Below, in pieces: positions 28,456-37,861 of a stretch of 64,000 bases of DNA. A model generated the notes under the pieces. The model saw only the letters and a list, made by a program, of their open reading frames with translations. It searched no databases and had not been told where the DNA came from. The position numbers were made by a program, and so were the translations under genes. The DNA lies in assembly GCF_000499285.1 (NCBI RefSeq), contig NZ_AWUN01000002.1:62001-126000 (forward strand), in the 5' to 3' direction. This DNA is from Bifidobacterium sp. 7101 (lineage in GTDB: Bacteria > Actinomycetota > Actinomycetes > Actinomycetales > Bifidobacteriaceae). Every line of letters begins with the position of its first letter. Within the stretch, counting starts at the first letter, position 1.

Positions 28456-29688
28456 CTACCAGGCCAAGTCGATGCCCGGAGTAACGGGCTCGGGAATCAG
28501 GCGGATGCCGAAGGTGGAATCGACGCCTTTCTGTATGGCACGGGCCAGGGCCACCATGTCGTCTGAGCCGGCACCTCCCCGGTTGGTCAAGGCCAGCGTG
28601 TGCACGTCGGACAGGGCGGCAGCCGACCCCTGCTCCAAGGCGAATCCCTTGTGGAAACCTGAATGATCAATCAGCCAAGCTGCAGAGGTCTTGACCAATG
28701 CCGAACCCTCGACAGGGTAACGAGGGGCATCCGCCGGCAGGGCATCAGCGGCCTCACGAGTGATGATCGGATTGGTGAAGAAACTCCCGCAGCTGTGGCG
28801 GTCAAGCAACACCCGCTCGCCCCTGGGGCCGTGAAGGTCATCCTGGACCGACTCCAGAGCCTCTTCCAGGTCGGAGGTTCGACGGCATGATCCCATCCAA
28901 TCGGTCAGGTACCGGTAGGGATCCTCCAACATCCCCTTGTCTGCTCTGACGGTCAGAACCGCCTGTCGAATCCGCTCAAGGGGAAGCGTTGCTCCTGGCT
29001 CCACGCCCAGTGCCTTGGCCAGCTGGACCGAACCCACCCGAGCTTCTGATCCGTGTCGCAGGACCAGGGTGACCGAAAGCACCACGTAGCGCGGCGTTGG
29101 GAAGAACCGTGCGTCGGGCACAGCCGGCGCCTGGTACATGGTCTGCTTGAGCAGGGAGGTCCTGTATCCGAAATCCAAATCCGAGGCGTGCAAATAAGCG
29201 GTGACTTTGTCCTGGCGATCCCAGACCTCAACCGAGTCGACCAGGCGTCCGACCTCCTGGCCGTAGGCGCCGATGTTCTGGACTACCGAAGCCCCGACAG
29301 TACCTGGGATGCCGGATAGACCCTCCAACCCGATCAGGTGCATGCGCACGCAGTAGGAGACGAGGTCATCCCAGTTGGTCCCAGCCGTGGCATTGATGTG
29401 AACGACGGGAAGGCCACCCTCAGGCGGTGCCACCTCGTCAGGCACGCTGATGTCCTGACGGGTATCACGCACAACCACGCCCGGGAAATCCTGGTCAGAG
29501 GCAAGCAGGTTGGACCCCCCACCGATCAGGCAGAGAGGCAGCCTCTTGGAATCCGCGCCCTCCACAGCCTCGATCATATCCACACGGCTTCGGGGCTGAA
29601 CGAAGGCGGCCATGCTCCCGCCCACACCTATGGTGGTGATATCGGCAAATGTCGGAGTTGAGATGTTGGCAGTGGCTGCTTCTGACAT
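28456..29688 (-). CDS. murB: UDP-N-acetylmuramate dehydrogenase
   Basis: MurB reduces UDP-GlcNAc-enolpyruvate to UDP-MurNAc in peptidoglycan synthesis, using FAD and NADPH. At 410 residues, family blocks include FADITTIGVGGSMAAFVQP, GLEGLSGIPGTVGASVVQNIGAYGQE and the catalytic-Ser region HSCGSFFTNPIITREAAD. I use the ATG at 29688; a GTG three codons upstream is possible and neither has a strong Shine-Dalgarno. It is divergent from the sulfhydrylase gene and has its own terminator. Confidence 0.95.
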   Translation of the reverse strand: MSEAATANISTPTFADITTIGVGGSMAAFVQPRSRVDMIEAVEGADSKRLPLCLIGGGSNLLASDQDFPGVVVRDTRQDISVPDEVAPPEGGLPVVHINATAGTNWDDLVSYCVRMHLIGLEGLSGIPGTVGASVVQNIGAYGQEVGRLVDSVEVWDRQDKVTAYLHASDLDFGYRTSLLKQTMYQAPAVPDARFFPTPRYVVLSVTLVLRHGSEARVGSVQLAKALGVEPGATLPLERIRQAVLTVRADKGMLEDPYRYLTDWMGSCRRTSDLEEALESVQDDLHGPRGERVLLDRHSCGSFFTNPIITREAADALPADAPRYPVEGSALVKTSAAWLIDHSGFHKGFALEQGSAAALSDVHTLALTNRGGAGSDDMVALARAIQKGVDSTFGIRLIPEPVTPGIDLAW

Positions 29689-29697
29689 GTATTTCAC

Positions 29698-30017
29698 TGT
29701 ATCATCGCAGGCGACAGAGTTGATCTAGAGCCTTTCTTGCCTACCAGCCATCTGATCTGCTGTCCTGATCTGCCTTCTCGACCCACTGGCTCGATACAGT
29801 GAATTACGGCAGACAAAAGCAAAATATAGAGCCGCACATGGGTAGGTGCTCTTGATTTATCCGCGGTCAGCCGATGCTACCAACAAGGACGGCAGAGTCT
29901 GAATAACCTCTTATAAGGAACGCCTATAGAGGCGCTGTTGTCTCAGCATCCGAAAACGGGTTTGATAATCCCTGAAGCACGCCAACGTCTAGGCCACATT
30001 CAGAGGAGCGGGCCGTC
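29698..30017. other. Divergent intergenic region murB-metY
   Basis: This 320-base region contains promoters for both genes that I cannot place with confidence. A short perfect hairpin, CGCCT-ATAG-AGGCG, occupies 29921-29934. I compared the leader of the sulfhydrylase gene with SAM-I and SAM-IV riboswitch patterns from memory and found no match. Confidence 0.4.
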
Positions 30018-31349
30018 ATGAGCAAAGGATTCGCAACAAAAGCCGTCCATGACGGCTATGACTGTCAAAACCTTGTCGGAGGCGCGGCCAGCGTCCCCAT
30101 CTATCAGTCGGCCGCCTTTGACATGGTCACTGCCGACCGGGGGGATGCCCTGGCCGCCGGTGAAATTCAAGGATTCTCCTACTCACGCCTGGCAAACCCC
30201 ACGGTCAAGGTCCTGGAGGACCGCCTGGCCAGCCTGGAGGGGGGCAAGGGGGCCGTGGCCATGGCCTCAGGGATGGCCGCCGTGTCATCAGCCCTCATGT
30301 GTGCAGCCGAGGGCGGCGGGAGGCTGATCTCCCCGGTCGACCTCTATGGGACCTCCGTGGATGCCATGAAGACTTTCTTCCCCAACTTCGGTATTGAGAC
30401 GGATTTCGTGGACGACATCAACGACCTTGATGCAGTGGAATCCCTGATCCAGGACAACACCAGGGCCATCTTCGCCGAGTCCGTGGCCAATCCGTCCACA
30501 GCCATCGCCGACATCCCCGGTCTGGCCGACCTGGCCCACCGGCATGGGCTGGCCCTGATCATAGACAATACGGTGCCCACGCCATATCTGCTCAACCCAA
30601 TCGACTTCGGTGCCGACATCGTCGTCCACTCGACCACCAAGGGGATCAGCGGCCACGGCAACGCCCTGGGCGGGGTCATCGTGGATGCAGGACGGTTCGA
30701 CTGGGGCAACGGCCGCTTCCCGCAGATGAGCCAGCCCGAACTGATCATCAGCGACGAGCGGCACGGGTCCATGGTCAGCTTTCTGGAAGCCTTCGGCAAG
30801 ATGGCCTTCCTCCACAGGGTCCATACCAAGTACCTGCATACCTTCGGGGCGGTCATGAGCCCCTTCACCGCCTACCTACAGCTGACCGGCCTTGAGACCC
30901 TGGCACAGCGGGTCGCTGCCGAGGTGAAGACGGCGGAAGTCCTGGCCCGCCATCTGCTGACCATCCCCCAGGTGGAGCGGGTCAACTATTCGGGTATTCC
31001 CGAGGGCCGGCACCAGGGCGATGCGGACCAGCAGGACCGCCTGGCCTCGACCCTGCTGCCCAAGGGTGTCGGCACCATCCTCTCCTTCAAAGTCCAGGGA
31101 GGCTATGAGCAGGTCAAGCGCATCGTGGACTCGGTGCGTCTCATGAGCTACATGCCCAACATCGGCGACTGCCGCACCCTGATTGTGGACCCGGCCAGGA
31201 TCACCCACAGGGAGGTTCCGGGCCCCTATCGCCTCAGCGCAGGCGTGGGCGACGATCTGATTCGAATCTCCGTGGGTCTGGAGAACCCGGGCGACCTGAT
31301 CGCCGACCTGGATCATGCCTTTGCGGCCGCCTACCGGGACACTCTCTGA
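30018..31349 (+). CDS. metY: O-acetylhomoserine sulfhydrylase-like PLP enzyme
   Basis: This is a Cys/Met-metabolism PLP enzyme (fold type I) of 443 residues. The PLP lysine lies in DIVVHSTTKGISGHGNALGGVIVD; FSYSRLANPTVKVLEDRLASLEGG and the C-terminal LIRISVGLENPGDLIADLDHAF are family blocks. Length and the KGISGHG motif favour the O-acetylhomoserine (thiol)-lyase branch, which makes homocysteine or methionine precursors. Methionine gamma-lyase is a less likely alternative. It is monocistronic, with a GGAG-type Shine-Dalgarno (GAGGAGCGGG) before the ATG. Confidence 0.85.
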   Translation: MSKGFATKAVHDGYDCQNLVGGAASVPIYQSAAFDMVTADRGDALAAGEIQGFSYSRLANPTVKVLEDRLASLEGGKGAVAMASGMAAVSSALMCAAEGGGRLISPVDLYGTSVDAMKTFFPNFGIETDFVDDINDLDAVESLIQDNTRAIFAESVANPSTAIADIPGLADLAHRHGLALIIDNTVPTPYLLNPIDFGADIVVHSTTKGISGHGNALGGVIVDAGRFDWGNGRFPQMSQPELIISDERHGSMVSFLEAFGKMAFLHRVHTKYLHTFGAVMSPFTAYLQLTGLETLAQRVAAEVKTAEVLARHLLTIPQVERVNYSGIPEGRHQGDADQQDRLASTLLPKGVGTILSFKVQGGYEQVKRIVDSVRLMSYMPNIGDCRTLIVDPARITHREVPGPYRLSAGVGDDLIRISVGLENPGDLIADLDHAFAAAYRDTL

Positions 31350-31426
31350 AGACCGAGCCCCTATATCGCAAAACCCATAATGCAGGGCAGGCATGTAGAC
31401 AGATTTGCATAAGGAAACACCCTTGC

Positions 31427-31458
31427 ATAAAAAAGAACCCGGCCAAATGGTCGGGTTC
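31427..31458 (-). terminator. Terminator of rpmG
   Basis: A strong stem (GAACCCGGCC at 31435-31444 paired with the GGTCGGGTTC side ending at 31458, with one GU pair), followed by TTTTTT on the minus strand, lies about 26 bases after the rpmG stop. It may also stop transcripts from the converging metY. Confidence 0.88.
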
Positions 31459-31483
31459 CGATGAAGCCAAAAGACGGGAAAAC

Positions 31484-31651
31484 TCAGCGGGTCTCCCGGT
31501 GCAGGGTATGCTTGCCGCAACGGGGGCAGAACTTCTTGAGCTCCAGACGGTCAGGAGTGTTACGACGGTTCTTGGTCGTAATGTAATTACGCTCCTTGCA
31601 CACGGTGCACGCCAGCGTAATGCCAGGACGGATATCTGCGGCTTTTGCCAT
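31484..31651 (-). CDS. rpmG: 50S ribosomal protein L33 (bL33), zinc-binding form
   Basis: This is a short gene of 55 codons starting [20 protein letters not shown] and ending [16 protein letters not shown]. Two CxxC pairs (Cys15/18 and Cys42/45) mark the zinc-binding form. It lies downstream of the Tyr-Thr-Met tRNA genes, an arrangement common in actinobacteria. Confidence 0.95.
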   Translation of the reverse strand: MAKAADIRPGITLACTVCKERNYITTKNRRNTPDRLELKKFCPRCGKHTLHRETR

Positions 31652-31697
31652 GGTTCACCTCTATAGTCGTTGCACGACCGACGTATGTCGGCCACAG

Positions 31698-31771
31698 TAG
31701 CGAGGAAGAGACTCGAACTCTTGACCTTACGATTATGAGTCGTACGCTCTAGCCAGCTGAGCTACCCCGCC
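31698..31771 (-). tRNA. tRNA-Met (CAT)
   Basis: The 74-base cloverleaf starts GGCGGGGTAGCTCAGCTGG, with anticodon loop CTCATAA (CAT) and T-loop GTTCGAGTC. The features look like elongator Met; a tRNA-Ile2 with modified C34 cannot be excluded by sequence alone. Confidence 0.92.
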
Positions 31772-31775
31772 AGAG

Positions 31776-31847
31776 AGCCTCGGGTGAGAATCGGACTCAC
31801 GACCTCTTCCTTACCAAGGAAGTGCTCTGCCACTGAGCTACCGAGGC
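31776..31847 (-). tRNA. tRNA-Thr (GGT)
   Basis: The 72-base cloverleaf has the perfect acceptor stem GCCTCGG/CCGAGGC, anticodon loop TTGGTAA (GGT, reading ACC/ACU) and T-loop GTCCGATTC. It lies four bases from tRNA-Met. Confidence 0.95.
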
Positions 31848-31848
31848 G

Positions 31849-31930
31849 TGGCGGATAGAGGATTCGAACCTCTGAAGCATTACGCGGCTGATTTACAGTC
31901 AGCTCCCTTTGACCGCTTGGGAAATCCGCC
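31849..31930 (-). tRNA. tRNA-Tyr (GTA)
   Basis: The 82-base class II tRNA has the acceptor stem GGCGGAT/ATCCGCC, anticodon loop CTGTAAA (GTA), a long variable arm and T-loop GTTCGAATC. It is the first of three tRNA genes in a probable tRNA-rpmG transcript. Confidence 0.95.
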
Positions 31931-31999
31931 ATGCCGCACTAGAACCGGAGCTCCGTACGGCAACTTGCCTATAATGACATGTTTTTCCGTTTTCCGCAA

Positions 32000-32039
32000 G
32001 TCCCGCTCCAACGTCGTGTCTTCCCTGTCAGAGCGGGAC
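32000..32039 (-). terminator. Possible terminator after nrdF1
   Basis: A perfect 9-bp stem (GTCCCGCTC at 32000-32008 and complement at 32031-32039) lies eight bases beyond the nrdF1 stop. The following minus-strand sequence (TTGCGGAAAACGG) is not T-rich, so efficiency is uncertain. Confidence 0.45.
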
Positions 32040-32047
32040 CGGACAGG

Positions 32048-33103
<1,056 letters not shown>

Positions 33104-33150
33104 TCAGTCTACCGCATGGACGGACCGACCTGTGGATGTGGATACCAAAG

Positions 33151-33182
33151 GGTCGGTGCCGCCCTTGAAGACGGCACCGACC
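33151..33182 (-). terminator. Stem-loop between nrdE and nrdF1
   Basis: A perfect 11-bp stem (GGTCGGTGCCG at 33151-33161, complement at 33172-33182) with a ten-base loop lies about 30 bases after the nrdE stop, followed on the minus strand by CTTTGGTATCC. It could partly uncouple nrdF1 from nrdE or stabilise the nrdE message. Confidence 0.45.
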
Positions 33183-33213
33183 AGTGATTGCATATGTCTT
33201 AAGGACAGGTGCC

Positions 33214-35409
33214 TTAAAGCATGCAGCTGACGCAGCCCTCGACCTCGGTGCCCTCCAGCGCCTGCTGGCGGATCCTGATGTAGTAGAGGGTCTTGATCCC
33301 CTTGCGCCAGGCGTAGATCTGAGCCTTGTTCAGATCGCGGGTGGTGGCCGTGTCGGGGAAGAAGAGGGTCAGCGAGAGCCCTTGATCCACATGCTGGGTG
33401 GCCTCGGCGTAGGTGTCCACGATCTTCTTCCAGCCGATCTCGTAGGCATCCTCGAAGTAGTCCAGGTTGTCGTTGGTCATGTAGGGGGCCGGGTAGTAGA
33501 CGCGCCCGATCTTGCCCTCCTTGCGGATCTCGATCTTGGATGCGATCGGGTGGATGGAGCTGGTGGAGTGGTTGATGTAGGAGATGGATCCGGTCGGCGG
33601 AACAGCCTGGAGGTTCTGGTTGTAGATACCGTCCTTGAGGATGGCCGCCTGAAGTTCTTTCCAGTCCTCAACCGTGGGAATGTGGACCTGGTACTGGTCG
33701 AAGAGGTCCTTGATCCGCTGGGTCCTGGGCTCCAGGGAACGGCTGCCCTCGGTGTACTTGTCGAAGTAGTTCCCCTGCCCTGCCGGCTTGGCATAGTCGG
33801 ACTTGGCGAAGGAGGCGAAGGCCTTCCCCCGCTCCACGGCCAGGGCATGGGAGGCCCTGTAGGCGTGGTAGGCCACGGTCATGAAGTACATGTCCGTGAA
33901 GTCCAGCCCCTCCTCGGACCCGTAGTGGATGCCCTCGCGGGCCAGGAAACCATGGAGGTTCATCTGACCCAGACCGATGGCATGGCCCTCGTCGTTGCCC
34001 CGCTTGATGGAGGGGACGGCCTCGATATTGGTGTGGTCGGAGACGGAGGTCAGTGCCCGCACCGAGGTTTCGACCGTGTCGGCCAGGCCGCCGTCCATGG
34101 CCTTGGCGATGTTGAGGGACCCCAGATTGCATGAGATGTCACGGCCGATATGCTCATAGTCCAGGTTCTCGGAGTAGGTGCTGGGCTCCTGGACCTGCAG
34201 GATCTCCGAGCAGAGGTTGGACATGGTGATCCGGCCGTCGATGGGGTTGGCCTTGTTGACCGTGTCCTCGAAGAGGATGTAGGGGTAGCCGGACTCGAAC
34301 TGGATCTCGGCCAGGGTCATGAAGAAGTCGCGGGCGTCAATGTACTTCTTGTGAATCCGCTTGTCCTTGACCATCTCCTCGTAGTGCTCGGTGATGGAGA
34401 TGTCGGCAAAGGGCTTGCCGTAGACCCGCTCCACGTCGTAGGGCGAGAAGAGGGCCATGGGCTCCTTGCGCTTGGCCAGCTCGAAGGTGATGTCAGGGAT
34501 GACCACGCCCAGGGCCAGGGACTTGATGCGGATCTTTTCATCTGCATTCTCCCGCTTGGTGTCCAGGAAGCGCATGATGTCAGGATGGTGGGCCGACAGG
34601 TAGACGGCGCCGGCACCCTGGCGGGCACCCAGCTGGTTGGCGTAGGAGAAGGAATCCTCCAGGAGCTTCATGACCGGGACCACGCCGCTGGACTGGTTCT
34701 CGATGTGCTTGATGGGTGCACCCATCTCACGCAGGTTGCTGAGCAGCAGGGCCACGCCGCCGCCCCTCTTGGACAGCTGCAGGGCGGCGTTGACGCCACG
34801 GGAGATGGACTCCATGTTGTCCTCGATACGCACCAGGAAGCAGGAGACCGGCTCGCCGCGCTGGGCCTTGCCCAGATTCAGGAAGGTTGGGGTGGCGGGC
34901 TGGAAGCGTCCGGAGATGATCTCATCCGTGTACTTCATGGCGGCCTGCTCGTCTCCGTCGGCCAGCTCCAGGGCCACGGCCACGCAGCGCTGGGGGAAGT
35001 CCTCCAGGTAGCGCTTGCCGTCGAAGGTCTTCAGCGCGTAGGAAGTGTAGAACTTGAAGGCGCCCAGGAAGGTCTCGAACTCGAAGCCGCTCTCGGCCGC
35101 ATGCTTGTAGATCCTGTCCAGAAACTCCGGGGTGTAGCTCTCGAAGACCTTCCGGTCATAGTACTCGTGGTCCAGAAGGTAGGCGATCCTCTCGGCCGTG
35201 GAGGGGAAGGTCATGGTGTTGGGACCCACGTGCCGGTCCATGTACTGGCGCTCGGCCTCATGGTCCTTGTCGAACTGGATCCTGCCGTCCTTGTCATACA
35301 GGTTCAGCATGGCGTTCAGGGCATGGTAGTCGTGAGCCGGATCGAAGGTCTCCTCATCCTCGGATGCGGTCCTGTCCAGAGCCAGGGACGTGTCCTCGTT
35401 TGCTCCCAT
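33214..35409 (-). CDS. nrdE: Class Ib ribonucleotide reductase catalytic subunit
   Basis: NrdE reduces ribonucleoside diphosphates. The 731-residue protein shows the redox and radical cysteines ([30 protein letters not shown]), the [20 protein letters not shown] motif and the [24 protein letters not shown]-terminus, whose CxxC-type pair is the site reduced by NrdH/thioredoxin. It lacks the N-terminal ATP-cone of class Ia. I use the ATG at 35409 (AAGGA eight bases upstream). It is the only catalytic subunit in the window and would have to serve both NrdF proteins. Confidence 0.97.
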   Translation of the reverse strand: MGANEDTSLALDRTASEDEETFDPAHDYHALNAMLNLYDKDGRIQFDKDHEAERQYMDRHVGPNTMTFPSTAERIAYLLDHEYYDRKVFESYTPEFLDRIYKHAAESGFEFETFLGAFKFYTSYALKTFDGKRYLEDFPQRCVAVALELADGDEQAAMKYTDEIISGRFQPATPTFLNLGKAQRGEPVSCFLVRIEDNMESISRGVNAALQLSKRGGGVALLLSNLREMGAPIKHIENQSSGVVPVMKLLEDSFSYANQLGARQGAGAVYLSAHHPDIMRFLDTKRENADEKIRIKSLALGVVIPDITFELAKRKEPMALFSPYDVERVYGKPFADISITEHYEEMVKDKRIHKKYIDARDFFMTLAEIQFESGYPYILFEDTVNKANPIDGRITMSNLCSEILQVQEPSTYSENLDYEHIGRDISCNLGSLNIAKAMDGGLADTVETSVRALTSVSDHTNIEAVPSIKRGNDEGHAIGLGQMNLHGFLAREGIHYGSEEGLDFTDMYFMTVAYHAYRASHALAVERGKAFASFAKSDYAKPAGQGNYFDKYTEGSRSLEPRTQRIKDLFDQYQVHIPTVEDWKELQAAILKDGIYNQNLQAVPPTGSISYINHSTSSIHPIASKIEIRKEGKIGRVYYPAPYMTNDNLDYFEDAYEIGWKKIVDTYAEATQHVDQGLSLTLFFPDTATTRDLNKAQIYAWRKGIKTLYYIRIRQQALEGTEVEGCVSCML

Positions 35410-35460
35410 CGGGTGTCCTTTCATGAATGTGGCAATGATGATACGTGTAAGAAAATTTGC

Positions 35461-35958
35461 TCAGGACTCGGGGTGGTTGCGGAAGAAATCCACGACCCCG
35501 CGGCGGACCTTCTCCTGGTCCTCCTTGGTGCCCATGAGCTCGAAATAGTAGAGGAAGGGCACATTGCACTTGCGGGAGATGATATCCCCCGCCATGCAGA
35601 AGGCCTCCCCGAAGTTGGTGTTGCCCGAGGCGATGACCCCGCGGATACCGGCCCGGTTGGCCGGATCATTCAGGAAGCGCTTGATCTGGGGCATGACCGC
35701 CTTCTTGGCTGATCCTCCCCCATAGGTGGGGACCATCAGGATGTAGGGCTGCCGAATGTTGAGCGGCGGGTCCTTGGGCCTCAGAGGGATGCGGAAGACG
35801 TCAATCCCCTCGTCATCCAAATGGCAGTTGGCGATGAACCGGGCGGTGTTGCGCGAGGCCGATGAGAAGTAGACCACGGCCCCCAGGCGCTGACCCTGGG
35901 CGGCGAACTCGGGAGCACTGAGCTCCGAATCAGTTCCGGCGGTCTGCTGTTGCTCCAT
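35461..35958 (-). CDS. nrdI: Flavodoxin-like NrdI, first copy
   Basis: NrdI is an FMN protein that supplies the oxidant for NrdF activation. In 165 residues it shows the FMN-binding YFSSASRNTARFI loop, [20 protein letters not shown] and the GVIASGNTNFGEAFCMAGD loop that contacts the flavin. The N-terminal 25 residues are extra and variable. It starts the nrdI1-nrdE-nrdF1 unit, 51 bases upstream of nrdE. A pair of NrdR-like boxes lies about 100-140 bases upstream of its start. Confidence 0.94.
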   Translation of the reverse strand: MEQQQTAGTDSELSAPEFAAQGQRLGAVVYFSSASRNTARFIANCHLDDEGIDVFRIPLRPKDPPLNIRQPYILMVPTYGGGSAKKAVMPQIKRFLNDPANRAGIRGVIASGNTNFGEAFCMAGDIISRKCNVPFLYYFELMGTKEDQEKVRRGVVDFFRNHPES

Positions 35959-36051
35959 GCTTCCTCCTGATCAGGCCATCCAGAGCCTGTCTTGACGGTT
36001 ATGTCCGCCCTGAGAACGGACCGATCAGAACCCGCCCAACGCGAGCCTGAA

Positions 36052-36098
36052 CTACTATATGTGCTATCGATATCGAAAACGGTGAGCATATATAGGGT
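36052..36098 (-). promoter_or_regulatory. Candidate NrdR box pair upstream of nrdI1
   Basis: Two 16-base sites, CTACTATATGTGCTAT (36052-36067) and TGAGCATATATAGGGT (36083-36098), match the NrdR consensus ACACWATATATWGTGT at roughly 10-11 positions each and start 31 bp apart, the spacing used by paired NrdR boxes. They lie between nrdF2 and nrdI1, suggesting a second NrdR-controlled promoter. The matches are weaker than those at 37706-37753. Confidence 0.55.
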
Positions 36099-36133
36099 TT
36101 TCTGTGCCCAATATCACACCGGTTCCAACTGGA

Positions 36134-37198
36134 CTAGAAGTCCCAGTCGTCGTCGTCCGTGGACTCGGAGTGCCCCATAACGTAGGAGGAGCCCGAACCC
36201 GAGAAGAAATCATGGTTCTCGTTGGCCGATGGCGACAGGGCCGCCAGGATCTCCGAACTGACATCGGTCTGGTCGGCTGCGAACCGGGCCGGGTAGCCCA
36301 GGTTCATCAGCGCCTTGTTGGCATTGTAGCGAACGAAGGCGAAGACATCCTCGACGAAGGGGAAGCCCTCATAAATCTGCCCGGAGTAAACCATCTCCAG
36401 ATCATAGAGCTTGTCCAGCAAATCATTGGTGAACTTCTCCAGCATGGCCTGGTCGGCCTGGGTCCTCTCCTCAAGACCCCGCTGATACTTGTAGCCCGAG
36501 TAGTAGCCGTGGATGGCCTTGTCGCGCAGGATCAGCCGAATCATGTCAGCCGTGTTCATCAGCTTGGCATGGCTGGAGAAGTAGAGGGGCAGGTAGAAGC
36601 CCGCATAAAGCATGAGGGAGGAGAGCATGGTGGAGGCCACCTTGCGCTTCAGAGGATCCTCGCTGACATACTCGTGCAGGACTGTGTGGACGCGCTCCTG
36701 GAGGACGTCGTTGGCCACAGCCCAGCGGTAGGCCTTGTCGATCTCCTCGCTGGAGCAGAGGGTGGAGAAGACCGAGGAGTAGGAGCGGGCATGGACCGAC
36801 TGCATGAAGGCGATGTTGGTGTAGATGGCCTGCTCCTGCTCGGTGCGGGCGTGATCGATCTGCACCAGCTCGCCGATGGTGGCCTGGGTGGTGTCCAGCA
36901 TGGTCAGTCCGGCGAAGACGCGGACCGTGGTCTGGCGCTCGTGATCGGTCAGCGTGTTCCAGGATGGGATGTCGTTGGACAGCGGCACCTTCTCGGGCAG
37001 CCAGAAGTTGGAGACCAGACGGTTCCAGACCTCCAGATCCTTCTCGTCGGTGATCTTGTTCCAGTTGACCGGGCGAATCCTGGCCTCAGGGGTGACACGG
37101 TATTGGGGCGGGGTGATGGATTGGCGCATCATCTCGTCGTCGGCATAGACGCCGGCCTCTGACTTGGTGCTTTCTTGCGTGCTTTCCTGCTGGCTCAT
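36134..37198 (-). CDS. Probable class Ie (metal-free, QSK-type) ribonucleotide reductase radical subunit
   Basis: This 354-residue NrdF paralogue has three of the four carboxylate metal ligands replaced: Glu to Gln133 (MQSVHARSY, codon 36800-36802), Glu to Ser193 ([12 protein letters not shown], codon 36620-36622) and Glu to Lys227 (RDKAIHGYY, codon 36518-36520). Asp102, both histidines (136, 230) and the radical Tyr140 remain. Gln-Ser-Lys in this order is the known QSK signature of class Ie beta subunits, which need no metal and carry a DOPA radical made from the tyrosine with NrdI's help. The fold is otherwise intact and the DDDDWDF tail for NrdE binding is kept. It overlaps nrdI2 by four bases. 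Confidence 0.9.
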   Translation of the reverse strand: MSQQESTQESTKSEAGVYADDEMMRQSITPPQYRVTPEARIRPVNWNKITDEKDLEVWNRLVSNFWLPEKVPLSNDIPSWNTLTDHERQTTVRVFAGLTMLDTTQATIGELVQIDHARTEQEQAIYTNIAFMQSVHARSYSSVFSTLCSSEEIDKAYRWAVANDVLQERVHTVLHEYVSEDPLKRKVASTMLSSLMLYAGFYLPLYFSSHAKLMNTADMIRLILRDKAIHGYYSGYKYQRGLEERTQADQAMLEKFTNDLLDKLYDLEMVYSGQIYEGFPFVEDVFAFVRYNANKALMNLGYPARFAADQTDVSSEILAALSPSANENHDFFSGSGSSYVMGHSESTDDDDWDF

Positions 37199-37683
37199 GA
37201 CAAAACCGCCTTTCGTGAATCAGTCGACTGCTGCTGGAGCTGCACTCCCATACCGGCCAGAATGGCCCTGACCGCTTGAACATCCTCCGAGGTGCCCAGC
37301 AGCTCGAAGCGATAGAGCTCAGGGACACCGCACCGGCGGGCTATCAGCGGGCCGGCCGCACAATAGGCGCTGCCGAAGTTTCGGTTGCCCGAGGTGACGA
37401 CCCCGCGAATCAGCCCGCGGTTGACCGGATTGTTCAGGAAGTGGATGACCTGCTTGGGCACGGCTCCCTTGGCTGACCCACCACCATAGGTGGGCACCAG
37501 CAGAAGGTAGGGCGCATCCATAACGGGCATGGGCTGGCGTCGTTCATACAGAGGGATGCGGATGGGCTCCTTTACGCCCAGCCGCTGAACAAAGCGGTGG
37601 GTGTTGTTGGAGACGCTGGAGAAATACACCAGCCTGAAGGCGCCATCGGGAGGATCGTGCCGATCCACATCTGCTGAAGACAT
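37195..37683 (-). CDS. nrdI: Flavodoxin-like NrdI, second copy, paired with class Ie subunit
   Basis: The 162-residue protein has the FMN-binding [13 protein letters not shown] loop, [16 protein letters not shown] and [18 protein letters not shown]. The ATG at 37683 ([12 protein letters not shown]) is chosen since AAGGAG lies 11 bases upstream; 20 further in-frame codons upstream run through the NrdR boxes. Its stop overlaps the start of the class Ie nrdF2, so the two are probably made together, as expected if this NrdI supplies superoxide for tyrosine-to-DOPA conversion. It differs substantially from the other copy. Confidence 0.92.
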   Translation of the reverse strand: MSSADVDRHDPPDGAFRLVYFSSVSNNTHRFVQRLGVKEPIRIPLYERRQPMPVMDAPYLLLVPTYGGGSAKGAVPKQVIHFLNNPVNRGLIRGVVTSGNRNFGSAYCAAGPLIARRCGVPELYRFELLGTSEDVQAVRAILAGMGVQLQQQSTDSRKAVLS

Positions 37684-37705
37684 AGTGACTGCTGCTCCTT
37701 GGTAA

Positions 37706-37753
37706 ACACTATATATTGGATAGACTTGGCCAGCCAACCACAATATATAGGTT
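37706..37753 (-). promoter_or_regulatory. NrdR box pair upstream of nrdI2-nrdF2
   Basis: ACACTATATATTGGAT (37706-37721) and CCACAATATATAGGTT (37738-37753) match the NrdR consensus ACACWATATATWGTGT at about 14 and 13 of 16 positions, starting 32 bp apart, immediately upstream of nrdI2. NrdR represses nrd genes when (d)ATP is plentiful. Confidence 0.8.
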
Positions 37754-37861
37754 TATCCAAGACGACACAAGTTCACAACGGCAAAACCGCCCCCGCTGTG
37801 ACATTCCATACAAGAGCGAAGACGGCAAGCATTTACATTTACGTTCGCGCCATTGCGACCG

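Noticed and set aside
29698-30017. Possible SAM riboswitch upstream of the sulfhydrylase gene
   Set aside because: The leader lacks the conserved cores I know for SAM-I and SAM-IV; only a short hairpin at 29921-29934 is present.
36134-37198. nrdF2 as a decaying pseudogene because metal ligands are missing
   Set aside because: The frame is full-length, only the three class Ie positions are changed and in the known Gln-Ser-Lys order, the radical Tyr and NrdE-binding tail are kept, and it is coupled to an intact nrdI with good NrdR boxes.
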